Of a DNA stretch of 64,000 nucleotides, positions 53,066 through 62,309 are shown one piece after another (the stretch's first letter is position 1; every line of letters starts with the position of its first letter). Made by a program: the position numbers and the translations under genes. Origin of the DNA: JAJECS01 sp965243625 (lineage in GTDB: Bacteria; Chloroflexota; UBA11872); the NCBI GenBank assembly GCA_965243625.1, contig CBDEVI010000002.1, forward strand, positions 1,736,001 through 1,800,000, given 5' to 3'. Under the pieces are notes generated by a model. That model saw only the letters and a program-made list of their open reading frames with translations. It searched no databases and had not been told where the DNA came from.

Positions 53066-53153
53066 CGGAGAGGGTGGGATTCGAACCCACGTGACGCTCA
53101 ACACGCCAAACCGTTTTCGAGACGGTCCCCTTCAACCACTCGGGCACCCCTCC
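53066..53153 (-). tRNA. tRNA-Ser(CGA)
   Basis: 88 nt, class II. Acceptor GGAGGGG/CCTCTCC with one G-U pair; anticodon loop CTCGAAA with anticodon CGA (genomic 53117-53119), reading UCG. The variable arm is long and the T arm GTGGGTTCGAATCCCAC is identical to that of the other tRNA-Ser. CCA is not encoded. Confidence 0.96.
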
Positions 53154-53335
53154 GCTGGAGTCTAGCCCAGACGCGCGGCGACTCCTTGGGTGCTTCTGGT
53201 GAGCCATGTGTGGAAGCGCCGAACGCGCAGCGCCAGCCAGCCGGCGTTGGCGCCGCTCGGCGCAGCGCCCGTCAGTCGGGCGCATGCTAGAGTCGGCCTC
53301 GAATCCGGGCGGAAGTTGCTTGCATCCCACGTCCG

Positions 53336-54631
53336 GTGGAGGGCCCCGTGTCCGTCACGGCCAGCCAGCCTAAACCCGCGGTCACCCTGCAACGACCGGT
53401 CATCATCGTCCTGCTTGGCCTGCTCGTCGTCGTGGCGCTGGTGACCACGTCGCCCATCGCGTATTGGTTGATGTACGCGCTGCTCAGCATTGTGCTGCTG
53501 TCCTATTTCTGGACGCGCCTGGCATCGCGCGGGCTCACCATCCAGCGTCACATCCGCACCCAATGGGCGACGGTTGGCGACACCATCGAAGAAGAGTTCG
53601 AGCTGCGCAGCCGCAGCCGACTGCCGATCCTCATGCTCGAGGTTGAAGACTACTCCGAGCTTCCCGGATATCGGGCGTCCATTGCCGTCAGCCTTGGCGG
53701 CCGCGGGAAGCGCCGCTGGCGCACGCATGGGGAAGCCGGTCGACGCGGCCTCTACAAGCTCGGGCCGGCGGACGTGACGGTCGGCGACCCGTTTGGCCTG
53801 TTCACGGCCGAACGCCGGCTCGCCCAGGAGAACACCATCGTGGTCTACCCACCGATCTCGGTGATGCACGATGTCGCGGTGCCCGCCGGAACGCTGGTGG
53901 GCGCGGCCCGCTCGTCGATGCGGACCCAGCAGGTGACGACCGACGCCGGCGGCCTGCGCGAGTTTCAGCCCGGCGACCCGCTCAAACGCATCCACTGGCC
54001 CACCTCGGTGCGCCGCGAAACGCTGCTGGTCAAGGAGTTCGACCTCGAGCCGACCGCCAGCCTATGGGTGGCGCTCGATTTGGACGCCGCGGTGCAGGCG
54101 GGCCACGGCGACGAGTCCACCGAGGAATACGGCGTCAAGATCGTCTCGTCGCTCGCCTACCAATTCGTGCGCGACGGCAAGTCCGTCGGCCTGCTGGCCG
54201 AGGGGCGCGGCACCCGCTACATCATCGAGCCGCAACGGGGCCTGCGGCAGCTCTGGAGAATCCTGGAGTCGCTGGCCATCGTGCAGGCGCGCGGCACGCA
54301 ACCCTTCGGCGACGTGCTCGCAAGCGCCGCGCCGATCCTGGGCCGCGGGGTCAGCCTGGTCGCAATCTCGCCTTCCGCGGACCCAAGCTGGATCGGAAGC
54401 CTGACCCACCTGGCGCAGCGGGCCGTGTATCCGAACGCCATCGGCGTGGATGCCGCGACATTTGAAGACGCCCCCTCCAACGCCGGGCTCAAGGAGGGGG
54501 CTGAAACCGCCGGCGTGTCCTTCACCACCGTGACCCAGGGCGCGACCTTCTCAACGGTGCAGCCCAGCCGGCATGGCGGGCCCGCCGCCGAGGGGCAGCG
54601 GCGACCGACGGTGTCGCTGGCCTACCAGTAG
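53336..54631 (+). CDS. DUF58 membrane protein
   Basis: 431 residues. Two N-terminal hydrophobic helices (VIIVLLGLLVVVALV and WLMYALLSIVLLSYF) are followed by a soluble domain with FQPGDPLKRIHWPTSVRR, the DUF58 signature (R-x-Y-x-x-G-D-x-x-R-x-I-x-W), which belongs to a von Willebrand A-like fold. The GTG at 53336 or a second at 53348 is the start. DUF58 genes usually sit next to a MoxR ATPase and a transglutaminase-like gene; only the latter is present. The role is thought to be envelope-related. Confidence 0.88.
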   Translation: MEGPVSVTASQPKPAVTLQRPVIIVLLGLLVVVALVTTSPIAYWLMYALLSIVLLSYFWTRLASRGLTIQRHIRTQWATVGDTIEEEFELRSRSRLPILMLEVEDYSELPGYRASIAVSLGGRGKRRWRTHGEAGRRGLYKLGPADVTVGDPFGLFTAERRLAQENTIVVYPPISVMHDVAVPAGTLVGAARSSMRTQQVTTDAGGLREFQPGDPLKRIHWPTSVRRETLLVKEFDLEPTASLWVALDLDAAVQAGHGDESTEEYGVKIVSSLAYQFVRDGKSVGLLAEGRGTRYIIEPQRGLRQLWRILESLAIVQARGTQPFGDVLASAAPILGRGVSLVAISPSADPSWIGSLTHLAQRAVYPNAIGVDAATFEDAPSNAGLKEGAETAGVSFTTVTQGATFSTVQPSRHGGPAAEGQRRPTVSLAYQ

Positions 54632-54635
54632 CCGA

Positions 54636-57050
54636 ATGAGCGTGGCCGCCGCGACCGCCAGCCGCATCCGGTTCCCGACCCTGCCGGCCGGCTCATTGCT
54701 GACCTTTGGGTTGTTGCTGGCGGCCACGCTGGCGCCGCTCGCCAGCATTCACCTGGTTGGTTGGGCGCCGGGAACGGGCGTGCTGTTCGCCGTGGCCATC
54801 GTGGCCGTTCTGGCCGCGTGGTGGCTATCCAATCGGCGCATGTCGTCGGTCTGGATCGTGGCGATCGGCGTCGTCACCGACCTGGCCGTGGCATACGTCG
54901 TCGCGTCGGAGGCCTTCCCCGGCCCCATCGACGGCGTGCGGAATTTCGCCGCGCTGTTTGGCGAAACGGTGGAGTGGGTGCAACTCCGCCAGTCGGGGGC
55001 CCTGGGCGGCGAGCCGCCCCTCAACGCCGCGGCCAACGAAACCTGGGAGCTGCTGCGAGACCTGTATTTCCGGCTCGAGGGGTGGTTCCAATCGGCCTTC
55101 GCGTTCCAGGTCAGCCGCGACAACGTGGTGTTCCTCTTTTGGATGACCATGGCCGCCTGGGGCATGGGCTATTTCGCGGGCTGGATGGCGTTTCGACGTC
55201 GGAGCGCCCTGTGGGCATTGACCCCCGGCATGCTGGCCCTCGGAATCAACGTGACCTACATCGGTCCCGACTGGGTCCCATTCGTCGTGTTCCTCTCGGC
55301 GGCCCTGGCGCTGATCGTGCATCTGCGCACGACGTCGCTGGAGTCGAAGTGGGCGACCACGGGCACCACCTACACGCGCGGCCTCGGCAACACGGTGTTC
55401 GCGTGGGCCCTGGTCGTGATCGCCTTGGTTGTGGTGCTGTCCGTCGCCCTGCCGCGAGCGGCCGGCAACCCCGTGGCGGAGGCGTTTTGGACCTACCTGG
55501 GCGACGGCTGGGGCAACGTGGAGACTGGCATTCAGCGCTTGTTTGGCGGCGTCTCCAACCCCGCCGGCGCGGCGCTTGCCGGCCGCGAATCGATGGGCCT
55601 GAGCGGTCCGCAACCGTTTCAGCCGCGCGGCAGCATGATCATCGAGTCGACATCGCCGAACTACTGGAAGGGGCAGACGTTCGACGTCTACACCGGACAG
55701 GGCTGGCGCAGCACCTATCGCGAGTTGGCCGAGCGCGAGCCGAGCACGCCGCTGGCGGAGTCGTTTGGGCTCGAAGCGCGCATTCCCGTGCGGACCAACG
55801 TGGAAATGCTCGACTTCACCACCTCGGTGCTCTATTCGCCCGGCGACGTCATTCGGGTCAATCGTCGCTACCTCGTGCAGGTAGACGACTCCGGCGCGCC
55901 GATCGAGGACTACGCCTCGATCCGCGCCACCCGTCGCGTCGGGCAGCGGCTGGTCTATTCGGTGGATTCGACGTTCTCGGGGGCGACGATCGCGCAGCTT
56001 CGGGCGGCTTCAAACGAATATCCGGAATGGATCACGCCCTATCTGGAACTGCCCGAGATGCCGGATCGCGTGCTCGCGCTGGCCCAGCGCTTCGCCGAGG
56101 CCGGGGAAACAGCGTTCGACCGCGTGCTCGCCATCGAGTTCTTCATGCGGCGATTCCCGTTTGCGGTCGATGCCCCGCCGCTCCCCGGCGACCGCGACGC
56201 GACCGACTTTTTCCTCACGGAATCGCGGCGCGGTTCGGCCGTGAACATCGCGTCCACTATGGCCGTCCTGGTGCGCGCGCTCGACATTCCGTCCCGTCTC
56301 GTGAATGGCTTCGTGGCCGGCGACTATGACGCGGCGACGAACCGCTTCTTCGTGAATCCCGAGCACGCCCATACCTGGGTCGAGGTCTACTTTCCGGGGT
56401 ATGGCTGGGTGGCCTTCGAGCCGTCGGGATTCCGGCTGCCGGTGGAACGCCAAACCGACGACGCCGGCGACGGCATCGCCGCAAGTAACGTGGTTGGAGG
56501 ACTCGGACCGACCTTCGACGACTTGCTCGAGGATCTCGAGCTGATGAGCGGCGCCGCTGGTGGAGCGTTCTCGGCGCTCCAGCCCGACGAGGAGGACGCC
56601 TTTGGCGAGGTGCTCGGCAACGTCGCCGGCGCCCTGGTCGCCATCGCCATCGCGCTGGGCGCGTTTGCACTGGTCGTGTTGATCATCATGGGGGCCGCAT
56701 TCGCGCGCAATCGCCTGCAGCAGCCAAGCACGGGCGTGCAGCGGGTTTATGCGCGAATGGTGAGCTACGCGCGCCGCGCTGGCTACAATGCCGGGGCATC
56801 CGAGACGCCGCAGGAGGTGTCGCGGCGCTTGGGCGCGTGGCTGTTCCCCGACACCATGGCGGCTGGCGCTGACGGGGCAAGTCCTCCCGAGACGGTGGGG
56901 GTGGCGTACATGCGGGCCACCTATAGTCAGCACCGTGTGACACGGGCAGAAAGGCGAGCCGTTGACGAAGCGTGGCGGGTCATCCGGCAGCGACTCATCC
57001 GGCGCATCGTGCAACCCGCGCGCTTCCTGGAGCGCTTTCAGCGCGCCTAG
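54636..57050 (+). CDS. Transglutaminase-like membrane protein without the catalytic Cys
   Basis: 804 residues. Six to seven N-terminal hydrophobic segments are followed by an extracytoplasmic domain and one late helix (residues 668-690). The transglutaminase core is recognisable: DATDFFLTESRRG, LVRALDIPSRLVNGFV and HAHTWVEVYFPGYGWV. In active members the first block ends R-x-G-x-C; here it reads RRGSAVNIAST, with Ala535 where the Cys belongs. His579 is kept and the third residue is Glu595. It is therefore likely non-catalytic. Start codon four bases after DUF58, so they are one unit. Confidence 0.85.
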   Translation: MSVAAATASRIRFPTLPAGSLLTFGLLLAATLAPLASIHLVGWAPGTGVLFAVAIVAVLAAWWLSNRRMSSVWIVAIGVVTDLAVAYVVASEAFPGPIDGVRNFAALFGETVEWVQLRQSGALGGEPPLNAAANETWELLRDLYFRLEGWFQSAFAFQVSRDNVVFLFWMTMAAWGMGYFAGWMAFRRRSALWALTPGMLALGINVTYIGPDWVPFVVFLSAALALIVHLRTTSLESKWATTGTTYTRGLGNTVFAWALVVIALVVVLSVALPRAAGNPVAEAFWTYLGDGWGNVETGIQRLFGGVSNPAGAALAGRESMGLSGPQPFQPRGSMIIESTSPNYWKGQTFDVYTGQGWRSTYRELAEREPSTPLAESFGLEARIPVRTNVEMLDFTTSVLYSPGDVIRVNRRYLVQVDDSGAPIEDYASIRATRRVGQRLVYSVDSTFSGATIAQLRAASNEYPEWITPYLELPEMPDRVLALAQRFAEAGETAFDRVLAIEFFMRRFPFAVDAPPLPGDRDATDFFLTESRRGSAVNIASTMAVLVRALDIPSRLVNGFVAGDYDAATNRFFVNPEHAHTWVEVYFPGYGWVAFEPSGFRLPVERQTDDAGDGIAASNVVGGLGPTFDDLLEDLELMSGAAGGAFSALQPDEEDAFGEVLGNVAGALVAIAIALGAFALVVLIIMGAAFARNRLQQPSTGVQRVYARMVSYARRAGYNAGASETPQEVSRRLGAWLFPDTMAAGADGASPPETVGVAYMRATYSQHRVTRAERRAVDEAWRVIRQRLIRRIVQPARFLERFQRA

Positions 57051-57065
57051 CCACAGGGCAGGGTC

Positions 57066-57353
57066 GTGGAAGCGCTAGAAGTCGTCCGCGACATTGCCGT
57101 CATCGTGCTCGCGTCCGTGGGCCTGCTGGCCGCGCTGATGCTGGCGATCACCGGGCTGCTGCTGTGGCGCATGCTGGCGGCGATTCGCGCCGAAGTCACC
57201 CCAATCATCGACTCCGCCCGTGACACCGTCGACACCGTTCGCGCCACCGCGGAGAGCGTGCAGGAGACCGTCGCCGCAGGCTCGCGCACGACCTCGCGCG
57301 GAGTCCGAGTCGCCCGCCGCGCGCTGAGCCTTGTGCGCGGACAGTGGCGCTAG
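57066..57353 (+). CDS. DUF948-like small membrane protein
   Basis: 95 residues from a GTG. VVRDIAVIVLASVGLLAAL is one N-terminal helix and the rest is an amphipathic segment with ARDTVDTVRATAESVQETV heptad-like spacing. The pattern repeats in the third protein of this trio (V-A-R-D-I-A-I-I-I-L). It probably sits in the membrane with its coiled coil in the cytoplasm. Function unknown. Confidence 0.7.
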   Translation: MEALEVVRDIAVIVLASVGLLAALMLAITGLLLWRMLAAIRAEVTPIIDSARDTVDTVRATAESVQETVAAGSRTTSRGVRVARRALSLVRGQWR

Positions 57354-57356
57354 GCC

Positions 57357-57602
57357 GTGCCGGACATGGCCTGGATCATGCTCGGCGTGGCGCTCGGATT
57401 CATCGTCGGCGGCGCCATTGGCACGGTGCTCGCGCCCCAACGCGGCAGCGAGCTGATCGCGCAGGTGGGAGCCAGGTTGCGTAAGGCCCGCGAAGCCGCC
57501 CAGCGCGCCGCGGAAGCAGCCGAAGGCGAGACCAAGGAGCGGCATGCCCAGCCGCGGCGACGCCGCAGCCGGTCCCGTCGACGGCGAAGGCGGCGGCGCT
57601 GA
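57357..57602 (+). CDS. YtxH-like protein with polyarginine tail
   Basis: 81 residues from a GTG (or an ATG at 57366). AWIMLGVALGFIVGGAIG is a glycine-rich helix typical of YtxH (PF12732), followed by VLAPQRGSELI, a helical part, and a tail of 16 residues that are almost all Arg. The stop overlaps the next start as TGATG. The tail could bind nucleic acid or acidic phospholipid. Confidence 0.7.
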   Translation: MPDMAWIMLGVALGFIVGGAIGTVLAPQRGSELIAQVGARLRKAREAAQRAAEAAEGETKERHAQPRRRRSRSRRRRRRRR

Positions 57603-57928
57603 TGGACGGGTGGGACGTCGCGCGCGACATCGCCATCATCATCCTGGTCATCCAGGGCTGCGTGGTGTTCCTGGCGCTGTTCGTGGGCGGCGTGGTCGGT
57701 TCCATCGCCATCATCGAGACCACCGTCAAGGTCAAGCAGGGACTGCGGCGCACCGCGCGCTCGACGGAGCGAGTGCAGGACACCGTCGAGACGACCGCGC
57801 GCCAACGAGTGCTGCCGTCCATCGTGCAGATCGAGCGGGTGCGCGCCGCCGTCGAAAGCTACGCGGAAAGCCTGCAAGAGGAGCTGCGCAAAGCACGGGG
57901 TGGCGTCGACACGCCATCAAAGGCGTGA
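57602..57928 (+). CDS. DUF948-like small membrane protein, second
   Basis: 108 residues. DVARDIAIIILVIQG starts a single hydrophobic helix, followed by amphipathic RSTERVQDTVETTARQ and a Glu/Arg-rich end. It is related to the protein at 57066, so the YtxH gene sits between two members of one family. Probably one operon with the DUF58 and transglutaminase-like genes. Confidence 0.7.
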   Translation: MDGWDVARDIAIIILVIQGCVVFLALFVGGVVGSIAIIETTVKVKQGLRRTARSTERVQDTVETTARQRVLPSIVQIERVRAAVESYAESLQEELRKARGGVDTPSKA

Positions 57929-58025
57929 TCCGGAAGCACGGCATGCCCACCGACAGTCACTGCACGCGCGACGTGAAACCGCCTGACCAAGGGCGTGAGA
58001 CAAGCACCGCGGGCAGCGCTCGCTG

Positions 58026-58805
58026 ATGCCAATGCTCCAGGTGCGCGGACGGCGCATCAATCTGGCAACCACGGGCGTGCGCGGGTCGGGCATTCTGTTC
58101 TTGCACGGCCTGGGGCCCGGCGCGGTCGTTTGGGAGTTGGTGACCCAGGGGCTTCCCGAGGACCGGCGCGCGCTAATGCTCGAGTTTCCCGGCTTCGGCG
58201 CGAGTCCGCCCGCGGGCTTCGCGGGCGACATCGACCACGCCGCGACGCTGCTGCATCACTCGCTGCACCAGGCCAATCAGCTCGATCCGATTCCGATCGT
58301 GGCTCACGACTACGGCGGACTCGTCGCCCTGTGCTTCGCGGCGCGATATCCCAGCCACGTCCAGCGCCTGGTCCTCCTCGGGTCGGGCGCGTTCGTCCGC
58401 GACGTGCACAGCCTCTGGACAGTGCACGAGCGGATCAAAATGCGCGGCTGGGATGCCGATGCCGCGAAGCGCTGGCTGACGCGCGGCCTTGTCGAAGAAT
58501 TGGCCGACGAACACCTGTCGTCGATGTGCGAGGCGGCGGCGATCGCATCCGGCGACGTCGTCGCCGGGTGCTTGCGCGCCATGATCGGCGCGGAGTACCT
58601 GGAAGCGTCCCGCACGATCAGGGCGCCCATTCTGGTGTTGCGCGGCGACGCCGACCCCTTCGTCACCGAGGACGACGCGGCCATCCTGACCGCCCGCGCG
58701 ACCAATGCCACCCAGGTCAACGTTGCGCATGCGGGCCACTGGCCGCACCTGGAGGCGCCCGATGAGTGCCGCGCGGCGATCATGGACTTCGTAAACGCGA
58801 AATAG
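58026..58805 (+). CDS. Alpha/beta hydrolase with an Asp nucleophile
   Basis: 259 residues. LFLHGLGPGAVVWELV is the oxyanion region and the nucleophile elbow is IVAHDYGGLVAL, with Asp in place of Ser. That arrangement is found in haloalkane dehalogenases, fluoroacetate dehalogenase and epoxide hydrolases (HDxGG/HDWGA), which form an ester with Asp. LRGDADPFV supplies an acid and HAGHWPH the His. Substrate unknown. It lies upstream of the FAH/LarA genes but is not overlapped by them. Confidence 0.75.
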   Translation: MPMLQVRGRRINLATTGVRGSGILFLHGLGPGAVVWELVTQGLPEDRRALMLEFPGFGASPPAGFAGDIDHAATLLHHSLHQANQLDPIPIVAHDYGGLVALCFAARYPSHVQRLVLLGSGAFVRDVHSLWTVHERIKMRGWDADAAKRWLTRGLVEELADEHLSSMCEAAAIASGDVVAGCLRAMIGAEYLEASRTIRAPILVLRGDADPFVTEDDAAILTARATNATQVNVAHAGHWPHLEAPDECRAAIMDFVNAK

Positions 58806-58877
58806 CCCGGCCGCACGCACGGGCGATGCTACGCTGCGGACCGCTGCCTGCCCCTCGCTTCTGATCGGTCAACCACC

Positions 58878-59702
58878 ATGCGGATCGTCCGATACGCCCA
58901 CCCTTCCGGCGCTCGCTACGGCTCACTCGACGACGACGGCACCGTCCACGCGATCGACGGGGACATCTTCGGGGACCACTCGGTTGGCGAATCCGTCGGT
59001 TCGGTCGACGACCTCGAGTTGCTGGCGCCCATCGTGCCGGGCAAGGCCATTGGGGTCGGCCTGAACTACATGGAACACATCATGGAAACCGTCGGTGAGA
59101 GCGGCGTGCCCAAGATGCCCATGCTGTTCATCAAGCCGAGCACGGCCATCAGCGGCCCCGGGGACGACATCGTGCTGCCCCGCGGGGACGGCTTCCGCCA
59201 CGCGATCAACGATCCCGCGCTCCAGGACGAGCCGTTTGGCGAGGTCCACTACGAGGCGGAACTGGTCGTGGTGATGGGCAAGACCTGCCGCAACGTCGAC
59301 GTCTCCGAGGCGCTCGACTACGTGCTCGGCTACACCTGCGGCAACGACGTGAGCGCCCGCAAGCTGCAATTCGCCGAAATGGCCATGGGTTGCATCCTGA
59401 TGGGCAAGGGCTTGGATACGTTTGCGCCGCTGGGACCCTGCATCGTGACCGACATCGACCCCAACAACCTGCGCATCCAGGCGCGCGTCAACGGCGAAAC
59501 GAAGCAGGACAACAACACGTCCGACATGCTCTTCGACGTCGCGTCGCTCGTCACCTACCTGGCGCAGGGCCTCACGCTGGAACCCGGCGACTGCATCTTC
59601 ACGGGCACGCCCGAGGGCGTCGGTCCGCTGGCCGCCGGCGACACGGTCGAGATCGAGCTGGAGCACATCGGCGTGCTCCGCAATCCAGTGGTGGCCGCGT
59701 AG
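58878..59702 (+). CDS. Fumarylacetoacetate hydrolase family protein
   Basis: 274 residues. GVGLNYMEHIMETVGESGVP and FIKPSTAISGPGDDIVLP are the family start, and HYEAELVVVMG, CGNDVSARKLQF and FTGTPEGVGPLAAGD carry the metal Glu/Asp and Lys. Such enzymes hydrolyse or decarboxylate oxo-acids with a divalent metal. It precedes the LarA-like gene by 23 bases, so a role in the same sugar acid or oxo-acid route is likely. Confidence 0.9.
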   Translation: MRIVRYAHPSGARYGSLDDDGTVHAIDGDIFGDHSVGESVGSVDDLELLAPIVPGKAIGVGLNYMEHIMETVGESGVPKMPMLFIKPSTAISGPGDDIVLPRGDGFRHAINDPALQDEPFGEVHYEAELVVVMGKTCRNVDVSEALDYVLGYTCGNDVSARKLQFAEMAMGCILMGKGLDTFAPLGPCIVTDIDPNNLRIQARVNGETKQDNNTSDMLFDVASLVTYLAQGLTLEPGDCIFTGTPEGVGPLAAGDTVEIELEHIGVLRNPVVAA

Positions 59703-59725
59703 CGGAAATCGGATCGGGGCGCACC

Positions 59726-60997
59726 GTGCCAGGCGACTTCGTCACCATTCCCTACGGCGCGGATGAGCTGCGCTTTCAGGTCAACCACGACGCGGTGCTG
59801 GCCGGCGTCTTCACGCCGCACCCGGCCCCGCCGGCGCCCGATCCGGAGCGCGTAATTCGCGAAGCGCTGGCGAACCCCGTCGACAGCCCGCCGCTGCGCA
59901 CGGCGGCGCGCGACGCCCGCTCGGCGCTCATCCTCGTCGACGACATCACTCGCGAGACGCCGACCGATTTGCTGGTGCCGGCGATCCTGGAGGAACTTCG
60001 CGCCGGCGGGCTGCCCGACGACGGCGTGCAGGTGATGGTCGCCCTGGGCACGCACCGCCCGATGACGCCGGACGAGGTTCGCACCAAGCTCGGCGACGAA
60101 GTGCTCAGCCGGGTCGAAGTCACCCAGCACGACCACACGGTGGCCCCGCTGCGCGACCTGGGCACCACGCCCGACGGCACGCCGGTGCACGTAAACGCGG
60201 GGCTGTTCGAACGCGACCTGGTCATCGGCACCGGCGCGGTCGTACCCCACCACATCGCCGGATTCTCGGCGGGAGCCAAGATCGTGCAACCGGGCGTGTC
60301 GGGCGCGGCCACCACCGCCGCCACCCACATGTTCAGCGCGCGCGCCGTCGAGCCGCTGCTCGGCCAGGTGGTGACGCCGGTGCGCCGCGAGATGGAGCGC
60401 ATCGCCGAACGGTCCGGCATGCGCCACGTCCTCAACGTCACGCTCAACAGCGACGGCCAGCTCGCGACGGCCCGATTCGGAACCACGCGCGGGGCCTATC
60501 GGCGCGCGGTGTCGGACGCCCAGGGCATCTACGGCGTGCCCGCGCCAACGGGACTCGACATCGTCATCGCCGGCTCGCACCCCTGCGACATCGAGTTCTG
60601 GCAGGCGCACAAGAGCCTGTATCCCGCGGCGATGATGGTGCGTCCGGGCGGCACGATCATCGTGGTGACGCCGTGTCCCGAAGGCGTGGCCGTGATGCAT
60701 CCGGAGATGCTGGATTACGCAGCGTCCCCGGCCGACGCGCTCATCACCCGCTACGAAAAAGGCGAGTTCGACGACCCGGTGGCCGCATCGCTGGCGACCG
60801 CGTGGGCGCGGGTGCGCGAGCATGCGCGGATCATCCTGGTGTCGGACGGCGTGGCGCGCGAGGACGCCCGCGCCCTGGCGTTCAACCGAGCGGACACGGT
60901 GGAGGCGGCGCTCGAAATCGCAGCCGCCGATGCTCGCGCCAACCCATCCGTGGGCGTGCTCACGCACGCGCCCGACACGCTTCCGCTGACGAACTAG
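59726..60997 (+). CDS. LarA-like nickel-dependent hydroxyacid racemase
   Basis: 423 residues from a GTG at 59726. GTHRPMT, PHHIAGFSAGAKIVQPGVSG and THMF match the LarA residues His108, His174, Lys184 and His200, which hold the nickel pincer cofactor, and SHPCDIEFWQAHKSLYPAA is the C-terminal block. LarA racemises lactate; relatives act on other 2-hydroxy acids. The neighbouring kinase and dehydrogenase suggest a four-carbon sugar acid substrate. larB, larC and larE, which make the cofactor, are not in the window. Confidence 0.85.
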   Translation: MPGDFVTIPYGADELRFQVNHDAVLAGVFTPHPAPPAPDPERVIREALANPVDSPPLRTAARDARSALILVDDITRETPTDLLVPAILEELRAGGLPDDGVQVMVALGTHRPMTPDEVRTKLGDEVLSRVEVTQHDHTVAPLRDLGTTPDGTPVHVNAGLFERDLVIGTGAVVPHHIAGFSAGAKIVQPGVSGAATTAATHMFSARAVEPLLGQVVTPVRREMERIAERSGMRHVLNVTLNSDGQLATARFGTTRGAYRRAVSDAQGIYGVPAPTGLDIVIAGSHPCDIEFWQAHKSLYPAAMMVRPGGTIIVVTPCPEGVAVMHPEMLDYAASPADALITRYEKGEFDDPVAASLATAWARVREHARIILVSDGVAREDARALAFNRADTVEAALEIAAADARANPSVGVLTHAPDTLPLTN

Positions 60998-61000
60998 CCA

Positions 61001-62215
61001 ATGCCGCGGTGGGCGATCATCGCCGACGACTTGACCGGCGCCCTGGATACGGCGCTGCAGTTCCGCAATGCCGGGCGCCGAACCCTGGTGTCCACCCGCG
61101 ACGGCACGTGGCCGCCGGACGCCGAGGCGGCGGCCATGAGCACCGCGTCGCGACACCTGGACGCTTCCGCGGCCTACGACGCCGTGCGCAGCGCCGTCGG
61201 CGCGGTGGACCCCGCCGCCCTGGTCTACAAGAAGACCGACTCGCTGCTGCGCGGCAACATTGCGGCCGAAATTCAGGCGGCGCTCGACGGCGCGGGCGTC
61301 TCGACGCTGGTGTACACGCCCGCATTTCCCTCGGGCGGCCGGACCACGGAATCCGGCACGCTGGCGCTCTGGGGCACCCCCGTCTCCGAGGCGGAGCCCG
61401 GACGAGACCCCGTCACCCCGGCCCTGGAGTCGCACATCCCGACCCTGATCGAATCCACCTCGCCGTTGACGTGCCGTGTCGTCCCAACGGAGATCGTCCG
61501 GTCGGACATGACCGCGCTTGCCGACGCCTTGCGGGACGCCCGCGACGCGGGTGTGAACGTGATCCTGCCGGACATTGCGGAGGACGCCGACCTCGAGTGC
61601 GTGGCGGTGGCCATGGACGCTGCCGACCTCATGCAGGTCAGCGCCGGATCGGCGGGCCTGGCCGCGTCCCTGGCGCGATGCACCGCGACGCTTCCCCAAC
61701 CGGTCCCCGAAATGTCGCGCACCACGCGCACGCTCGCCATCATCGGGTCGCCGATGGAGCATACGCAGCGGCAATTCGCCGAGGCTGCGGCAACCTTCGC
61801 GGTCAAACCCATTCCACTCCTCCAGCAACCTGGAATCTCGATCATGGTGGCCGCGTCCGTGCGCGCCGGTTGGTCGCTCGACCGCCCCGCCCTCATAGAT
61901 GCCGTGATTCCCGTCAAGGCGCCGTCCCCGGAGGCCCAGGCCGCGCAGCAGGCCCTGGTGAGCCAGTTCACGGCCACCATCTGGCGCGGCAGACACCCGA
62001 TTGGCCTGGTGCTCTCGGGCGGCGACACGGCGCGCGCCGCGTTCGCCGCGATCCCGGCGGAAGCCATCGAGCTCGCCGGTGAGATTGGGTGGGGCGTGCC
62101 CTACGGCGTGTTCACGTCCGGTCCCGGCGCAGGATGGCCGGTGGTGACCAAGGCCGGCGTGATGGGCGGACCGTCGGCGCTGGTGGACGCGCTGCGCACG
62201 ATCGGAGCTCCCTGA
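61001..62215 (+). CDS. Four-carbon acid sugar kinase (DUF1537)
   Basis: 404 residues, three bases after the LarA-like gene. WAIIADDLTGALDTALQF and VYKKTDSLLRGNIAAEI are the N-terminal substrate domain motifs and LSGGDTARA the ATP-binding C-terminal motif of the OtnK/DtnK/LtnK family. It phosphorylates erythronate, threonate or a related acid at C4. It is followed by the PdxA2-like gene, the arrangement seen for D-threonate and D-erythronate routes. Confidence 0.92.
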   Translation: MPRWAIIADDLTGALDTALQFRNAGRRTLVSTRDGTWPPDAEAAAMSTASRHLDASAAYDAVRSAVGAVDPAALVYKKTDSLLRGNIAAEIQAALDGAGVSTLVYTPAFPSGGRTTESGTLALWGTPVSEAEPGRDPVTPALESHIPTLIESTSPLTCRVVPTEIVRSDMTALADALRDARDAGVNVILPDIAEDADLECVAVAMDAADLMQVSAGSAGLAASLARCTATLPQPVPEMSRTTRTLAIIGSPMEHTQRQFAEAAATFAVKPIPLLQQPGISIMVAASVRAGWSLDRPALIDAVIPVKAPSPEAQAAQQALVSQFTATIWRGRHPIGLVLSGGDTARAAFAAIPAEAIELAGEIGWGVPYGVFTSGPGAGWPVVTKAGVMGGPSALVDALRTIGAP

Positions 62216-62309
62216 CCGGCGGACCGCCACACGTTCGCGCACGCAACTGAATCCATGTCTACACTTGCCGCCGTGTGCCTTCGAGGGCGCACGACAAAAG
62301 GAGCCCCGC

